Assembly (NCBI GenBank): GCA_031368095.1
Contig: JANLQX010000314.1
Span: forward strand, 1 to 15,224
Length of the DNA stretch: 15,224 bases
Reading direction: 5' to 3'
DNA from: JANLQX01 sp031368095
GTDB taxonomy: Bacteria; Actinomycetota; Acidimicrobiia; Acidimicrobiales; JANYDT01
The notes under the pieces: model-generated
What the model was told of the DNA's origin: nothing
Database searches by the model: none
What the model saw: the letters and a program-made list of their open reading frames with translations, nothing else
Shown: piece after piece, positions 12,233-15,224 of the stretch
How positions within the stretch are numbered: the stretch's first letter is position 1
How the letters are laid out: each line of letters opens with the position of its first letter
Position numbers and translations under genes: made by a program

Positions 12233-13759
12233 TCAGACGAGTTCGATGAGATAGCGGTCGGGAAGGTCTTGGGCGGCGAGCAGTGTCGCCGACGTTCGGG
12301 CGAACAACGCCTCGACATCGTCACCGGGTCGGGCCACGCTCATGCCGAGGCGCATGTCGACGACGAACTCCCCGTCACGACCGGCCAAGGGTTCTTCCAA
12401 CCGTCCGAGCAAACGGCGGGCGACGATCGGAAGGTCCTCGGCGAACAGCCAGTTGATCGACAAAATGGCGAAGACGTCCTCGTCGATGGCGCCGGCGATC
12501 TCGATGCTTCGGATGGTCGACTCCAGCCGCTTGGCGAGCAGAAACAAACTGTCGTTGGCGGCGCGTCGTCCAAGGGTTGTTCGCTGCGCCCGAATGCCCT
12601 GCAGATCGACGAAGGACACGGCCACGGTGAGCGCGTCGGTCTTGATGCGTTCAATGGTGGCGGCCACATGCTGGGCGAAGAGCAGCCGGTTCGGTAGGCC
12701 GGTGACCCGGTCGGTCCCCGGTTCGGTGGGGGCGGGCTCGTGGCGTTCCGCGACGGCCTCGGGAGGGCGCTCGGTCGACAGGCGGCTCGGATCGGTGAAA
12801 CCCTCGGCGAGCTTGGGGGGCTGCCAACTGTCGGCCCCTTCGGCCTTGCGGAGCTGATGCTTCTGGACGGGGGAAACGGGGGCCGCCGAGACGATCGGCG
12901 CGCCGGTGGAGGCAGGGGCAGGGGGCGGCGTGCTTTGAGGCGTTGGGGCTGAGGTGGGAGCCGAAACAGCCTCAACCTGTGATCGGTCGACGGCAAAGCC
13001 GACGTAGCCGACCGTCTCACCAGCGGGGCTGATGACCGGTTCGGCGGCACAGTCGACCGTGAACTGGCCGCTGGCGTGACGGAACTGGACCCTCCAGCCG
13101 TCGTTGTTCCGGTGGGCGGCGACGGCGGCAAGACGAACACTGTCAGCGTCGGCGGCACTGACGACGCGGAGCCATCCCTGGCCCGTCGTATGTTCGGGTC
13201 CGAGTCCCATGACGCGTTCCCACGACGCGCCGACGGCGATGCAGTTGCCTTTGGCGTCGAGAAAGAACGTGGCGAACGGGGTGAATCGGGCGGCGTCGAG
13301 GGCGGCCGGAAGGTTTCCGGCCGCAGCCATCTCGAGTACCCGGCTAGCTGCGGCGTCGGTCACGGCGACCGCCACGCCGAGGATCTGGTCGTCCTCGATA
13401 AGGGGTGTGGCCTTCACGTGGGCGACGACCGAAGTTCCGTCGACGCGGGCGATCTGCATGTCGGCGGCGGTACCTGTTCGCAGCGAAAGGGCCTGGTGGG
13501 CGGCACCAGCGACAGCGGGTCCGAATCCGGGAGGCAGCGATCCGGCCGAGGACCCGATGATCGTGTCCAGGTCGACGCCGAGCAAATGACGGGTGGCACC
13601 CGCGGCGCGAGCCACGGTGCCACTCGTGTCGAACAGAAGCTTGGCTTCACCGGCGTCGGTCAGCAGGCTGGCGACGGCCCACCGCGACGGCAGGTCGGGA
13701 GGGCTGGCGACACTCGACGTCGTCGGCACCGCCGCAGAATCGGCGAGATCGATAGGCAC
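12233..13759 (-). CDS. PAS-PAS-GGDEF-like signalling protein with degenerate GGDEF motif
   Basis: The 508-residue protein starts at GTG 13759, the first usable start outside the divergent dehydrogenase gene. Two PAS-like sensor regions lie at about 32-138 and 158-262; the second has FFLDAKGNCIAVGASWERVMG and the closing ETVGYVGFAVDRS. A Pro/Ala/Thr-rich linker (about 263-345) precedes a GGDEF-type domain (about 350-500) that opens DRVTGLPNRLLFAQHV and has FVDLQGI with the metal-binding aspartate. The signature itself, however, reads DEDVF (426-430) instead of GGDEF. Diguanylate cyclase activity is therefore unlikely. The domain may bind GTP or c-di-GMP, or act as a dimerisation module. No EAL or HD-GYP domain and no membrane segment is present, so it should be cytoplasmic. 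Confidence 0.82.
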   Translation of the reverse strand: MPIDLADSAAVPTTSSVASPPDLPSRWAVASLLTDAGEAKLLFDTSGTVARAAGATRHLLGVDLDTIIGSSAGSLPPGFGPAVAGAAHQALSLRTGTAADMQIARVDGTSVVAHVKATPLIEDDQILGVAVAVTDAAASRVLEMAAAGNLPAALDAARFTPFATFFLDAKGNCIAVGASWERVMGLGPEHTTGQGWLRVVSAADADSVRLAAVAAHRNNDGWRVQFRHASGQFTVDCAAEPVISPAGETVGYVGFAVDRSQVEAVSAPTSAPTPQSTPPPAPASTGAPIVSAAPVSPVQKHQLRKAEGADSWQPPKLAEGFTDPSRLSTERPPEAVAERHEPAPTEPGTDRVTGLPNRLLFAQHVAATIERIKTDALTVAVSFVDLQGIRAQRTTLGRRAANDSLFLLAKRLESTIRSIEIAGAIDEDVFAILSINWLFAEDLPIVARRLLGRLEEPLAGRDGEFVVDMRLGMSVARPGDDVEALFARTSATLLAAQDLPDRYLIELV

Positions 13760-13840
13760 GAGGTTTCTATCGGCAGGCCCTCCGGGGGGGTTGACCGGTT
13801 TCGGCGCAAAAGCTCGTCGATCACGAACAGAATGGCGGCC

Positions 13841-14764
13841 ATGGATACCTCTGCACACGCCGCACTCCTCATGGTCGGGCTCGGGAAGATGGGGGCCAAC
13901 ATGACCGAGCGGCTCCTGCTCGGTGGGCACCGAGTCGTCGCCTTCGATCGTTCGGCCGAAGCGGTCGCGGCCAGTGTGGCCAGGGGTGCGGTTGGCGCCG
14001 CGACGTTGACCGACGGCGTTGCCGCCCTTGGCGAGGGCCGCAAGATCGTTTGGGTGATGGTGCCGGCCGGCGCGCCGACGCAGAGCACGATCGACGCCCT
14101 GGCCGAGATCCTGGCCGCCGGCGACGTGATCATCGACGGCGGCAACTCGAACTGGAAGCAGACCCAGGCCCGCGCCGCCGCGCTGGCGGAGCGGGGCATC
14201 TTGATGCTCGACGCCGGAACGTCGGGCGGCATCTGGGGACTGGCTAACGGGTACTGCCTCATGGTCGGCGGGGCCGACGAGGCGTACGCCGCCGCCGAGT
14301 CGATCTTCACCACGCTGGCGCCGCCCAATGGGCTCATCCATGTGGATTCGGCCTCCGGCTCCGGCCACTTCACCAAGATGGTCCATAACGGCATCGAATA
14401 CGCCATGATGCAGTCCTACGGCGAGGGTCTGGAGATCATCGCCAAGAGTCCGTTCAACGTCGACCAGGCCAAGCTCACCGACGTGTGGAACCACGGATCC
14501 GTCGTCCGGTCGTGGCTGCTCGAACTTCTGGCCACGGCGTTGGAAAACGATCCGGGCCTCGATGATCTTCAGGGCTACGTCGATGACTCGGGCGAAGGTC
14601 GGTGGACGGTCGATGCCGCGGTCGAGTTCGGGGCGCCGGCTTACACGATCGCGTCGTCGCTCTTTGCCCGCTTCGGCTCGCGTGAGGACAACGCCTACGG
14701 GTTGCGGGTGCTCTCGGCGCTTCGCAATGCGTTCGGCGGACACGCTGTGAAGAAGGCCGAATAA
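13841..14764 (+). CDS. gnd: 6-phosphogluconate dehydrogenase, decarboxylating, short NAD-type
   Basis: The 307-residue enzyme oxidises 6-phosphogluconate to ribulose 5-phosphate and CO2. It has the Rossmann motif MVGLGKMGANM (11-21), VIIDGGNSNW (96-105), DAGTSGGIWGL (124-134) and the catalytic segment GSGHFTKMVHNGIEYAMMQS (173-192), with K179, N183 and E186. At about 300 residues it is the short GndA/YqeC-like type, usually NAD-linked, rather than the 470-residue NADP form; the cofactor is inferred from this. ATG 13841 is used. An in-frame ATG at 13832 would add three residues, and no Shine-Dalgarno sequence marks either. A TTGACC at 13791-13796 in the 81-base divergent gap could be a -35, but no matching -10 is clear. 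Its stop overlaps the next ATG by one base (TAATG). Confidence 0.92.
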   Translation: MDTSAHAALLMVGLGKMGANMTERLLLGGHRVVAFDRSAEAVAASVARGAVGAATLTDGVAALGEGRKIVWVMVPAGAPTQSTIDALAEILAAGDVIIDGGNSNWKQTQARAAALAERGILMLDAGTSGGIWGLANGYCLMVGGADEAYAAAESIFTTLAPPNGLIHVDSASGSGHFTKMVHNGIEYAMMQSYGEGLEIIAKSPFNVDQAKLTDVWNHGSVVRSWLLELLATALENDPGLDDLQGYVDDSGEGRWTVDAAVEFGAPAYTIASSLFARFGSREDNAYGLRVLSALRNAFGGHAVKKAE

Positions 14765-15224
14765 TGGTCTCGCCGGCTTCCGGGGTGGTACCTGGTTCAC
14801 CGGAACTACGGGCGGCTCGTTCGGTGCGAGGACGGGTCCTTATTGCTGTCCTCGCTATCGTTGTGGCGGCCTTCTTTGTTCTGAATCTGGTGTCGGCGCG
14901 CACCAACCAGAAGGATGCGGAACGAGCGAAGGCCCTCGCCGTGCTGGTCGCCGACGGGGCCCGGGTCTCGCAGGCCTGGACCGAGACGAGCGTGGGTATG
15001 ACGGCCTCGTTTGTATCGACCGACGAGACCGACGCTGGCCGCGTCAACGACATCCGCTCGTACCTGCGGGCGCAACGGATCCAACATCTGCGCGCTGACT
15101 ATTCCGACGTCCGCTTCGATGGACGTCCGCTGCCCGGTCGGCCCGAGCTGGAAAGCGGAACAGAAAACGGCAAGCTCAACGTCCGCTATCGCGACGTCCC
15201 GGGAGGCGGCGAGCTGTCCTTCAT
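14764..15224 (+). CDS. Single-pass membrane protein, N-terminal part (runs off the window)
   Basis: The frame opens at ATG 14764, sharing one base with the gnd stop, and stays open for 153 codons to the window edge. A basic N-terminus (ARSVRGR) precedes one hydrophobic helix at about 24-43 (VLIAVLAIVVAAFFVLNLVS). A polar region follows that should lie outside the membrane: SARTNQKDAERAKALAVLV, then TDETDAGRVNDIRSYLRAQ and RYRDVPGGGEL. I do not recognise a family. The layout (short tail, one TM, extracytoplasmic domain) would suit the sensor part of a histidine kinase or an anchored exoprotein, but the decisive part is missing. Translational coupling to gnd is seen; functional coupling is not implied. 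Confidence 0.7.
   Translation, partial: MVSPASGVVPGSPELRAARSVRGRVLIAVLAIVVAAFFVLNLVSARTNQKDAERAKALAVLVADGARVSQAWTETSVGMTASFVSTDETDAGRVNDIRSYLRAQRIQHLRADYSDVRFDGRPLPGRPELESGTENGKLNVRYRDVPGGGELSF

Noticed and set aside
12160..12324. Longer secreted-protein frame starting at 12324
   Set aside because: It would overlap the upstream gene and bury the signal peptide; TTG 12159 has a proper GGAGG site.
13760..14800. Extension of the PAS/GGDEF-like minus-strand frame to an 855-residue protein
   Set aside because: The extra part is antisense to the well-supported 6-phosphogluconate dehydrogenase gene and shows no domain; it is open only because of high GC.
1..15224. CRISPR array, insertion sequence, tRNA or integration site
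   Set aside because: No regularly spaced repeats, transposase motifs, terminal inverted repeats or tRNA-like cloverleaf were seen on reading both strands.

Overview
The window is GC-rich, densely packed DNA with frequent GTG/TTG starts and overlapping stop/start codons. It looks like a chromosomal segment of a high-GC actinobacterium. An Acidimicrobiia-like lineage is my guess from the gene content: an E2 gene followed by lipB and lipA, an F420-dependent PPOX protein, and a short NAD-type 6-phosphogluconate dehydrogenase. Nothing in the sequence fixes the taxon, and I see no rRNA, tRNA, insertion sequence or CRISPR array.

Left part (1-1981): the 3' end of a 2-oxoacid dehydrogenase E2 gene is followed by one uninterrupted reading frame. 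That frame encodes octanoyltransferase (LipB) fused to lipoyl synthase (LipA). The lipoate cofactor maker therefore sits directly behind an enzyme that needs lipoate. The 3' end carries a 12-bp inverted repeat inside the poorly conserved tail of the fusion, then an intergenic terminator-like hairpin.

Small accessory block (2009-3971): an AbrB/SpoVT-type antitoxin gene overlaps a downstream toxin-like gene, probably a divergent PIN protein. A peptidase E (S51)-like gene with an abnormal C-terminus follows, and then an F420-dependent Rv2074-like PPOX reductase. Several of these genes have a TANNNT hexamer a few bases before the start codon and no Shine-Dalgarno sequence, which suggests leaderless transcripts.

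Central catabolic-looking block (3988-10497): a tandem-domain nitrilase-superfamily gene on the minus strand is divergent from a tightly packed six-gene plus-strand run. The order is an Asp/Glu racemase/maleate isomerase/arylmalonate decarboxylase-family protein, a class A FAD monooxygenase, a DoxX membrane protein, a HisC/Pat-like PLP aminotransferase, a RidA-family protein and a six-TM membrane protein. The enzyme types recall ring hydroxylation followed by maleamate/maleate steps, as in nicotinate catabolism, but no ring-cleavage enzyme is present and the substrate cannot be read from the sequence. This is the best candidate for an undescribed system here.

Right part (10550-15224): a helical protein with an internal 25-residue repeat and an H1-like Lys/Ala/Pro tail converges on a secreted protein of unknown function. 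Upstream of that on the minus strand lies a PAS-PAS-GGDEF protein with a destroyed GGDEF motif. Divergent from it are a 6-phosphogluconate dehydrogenase and the start of a single-pass membrane protein that runs off the window.
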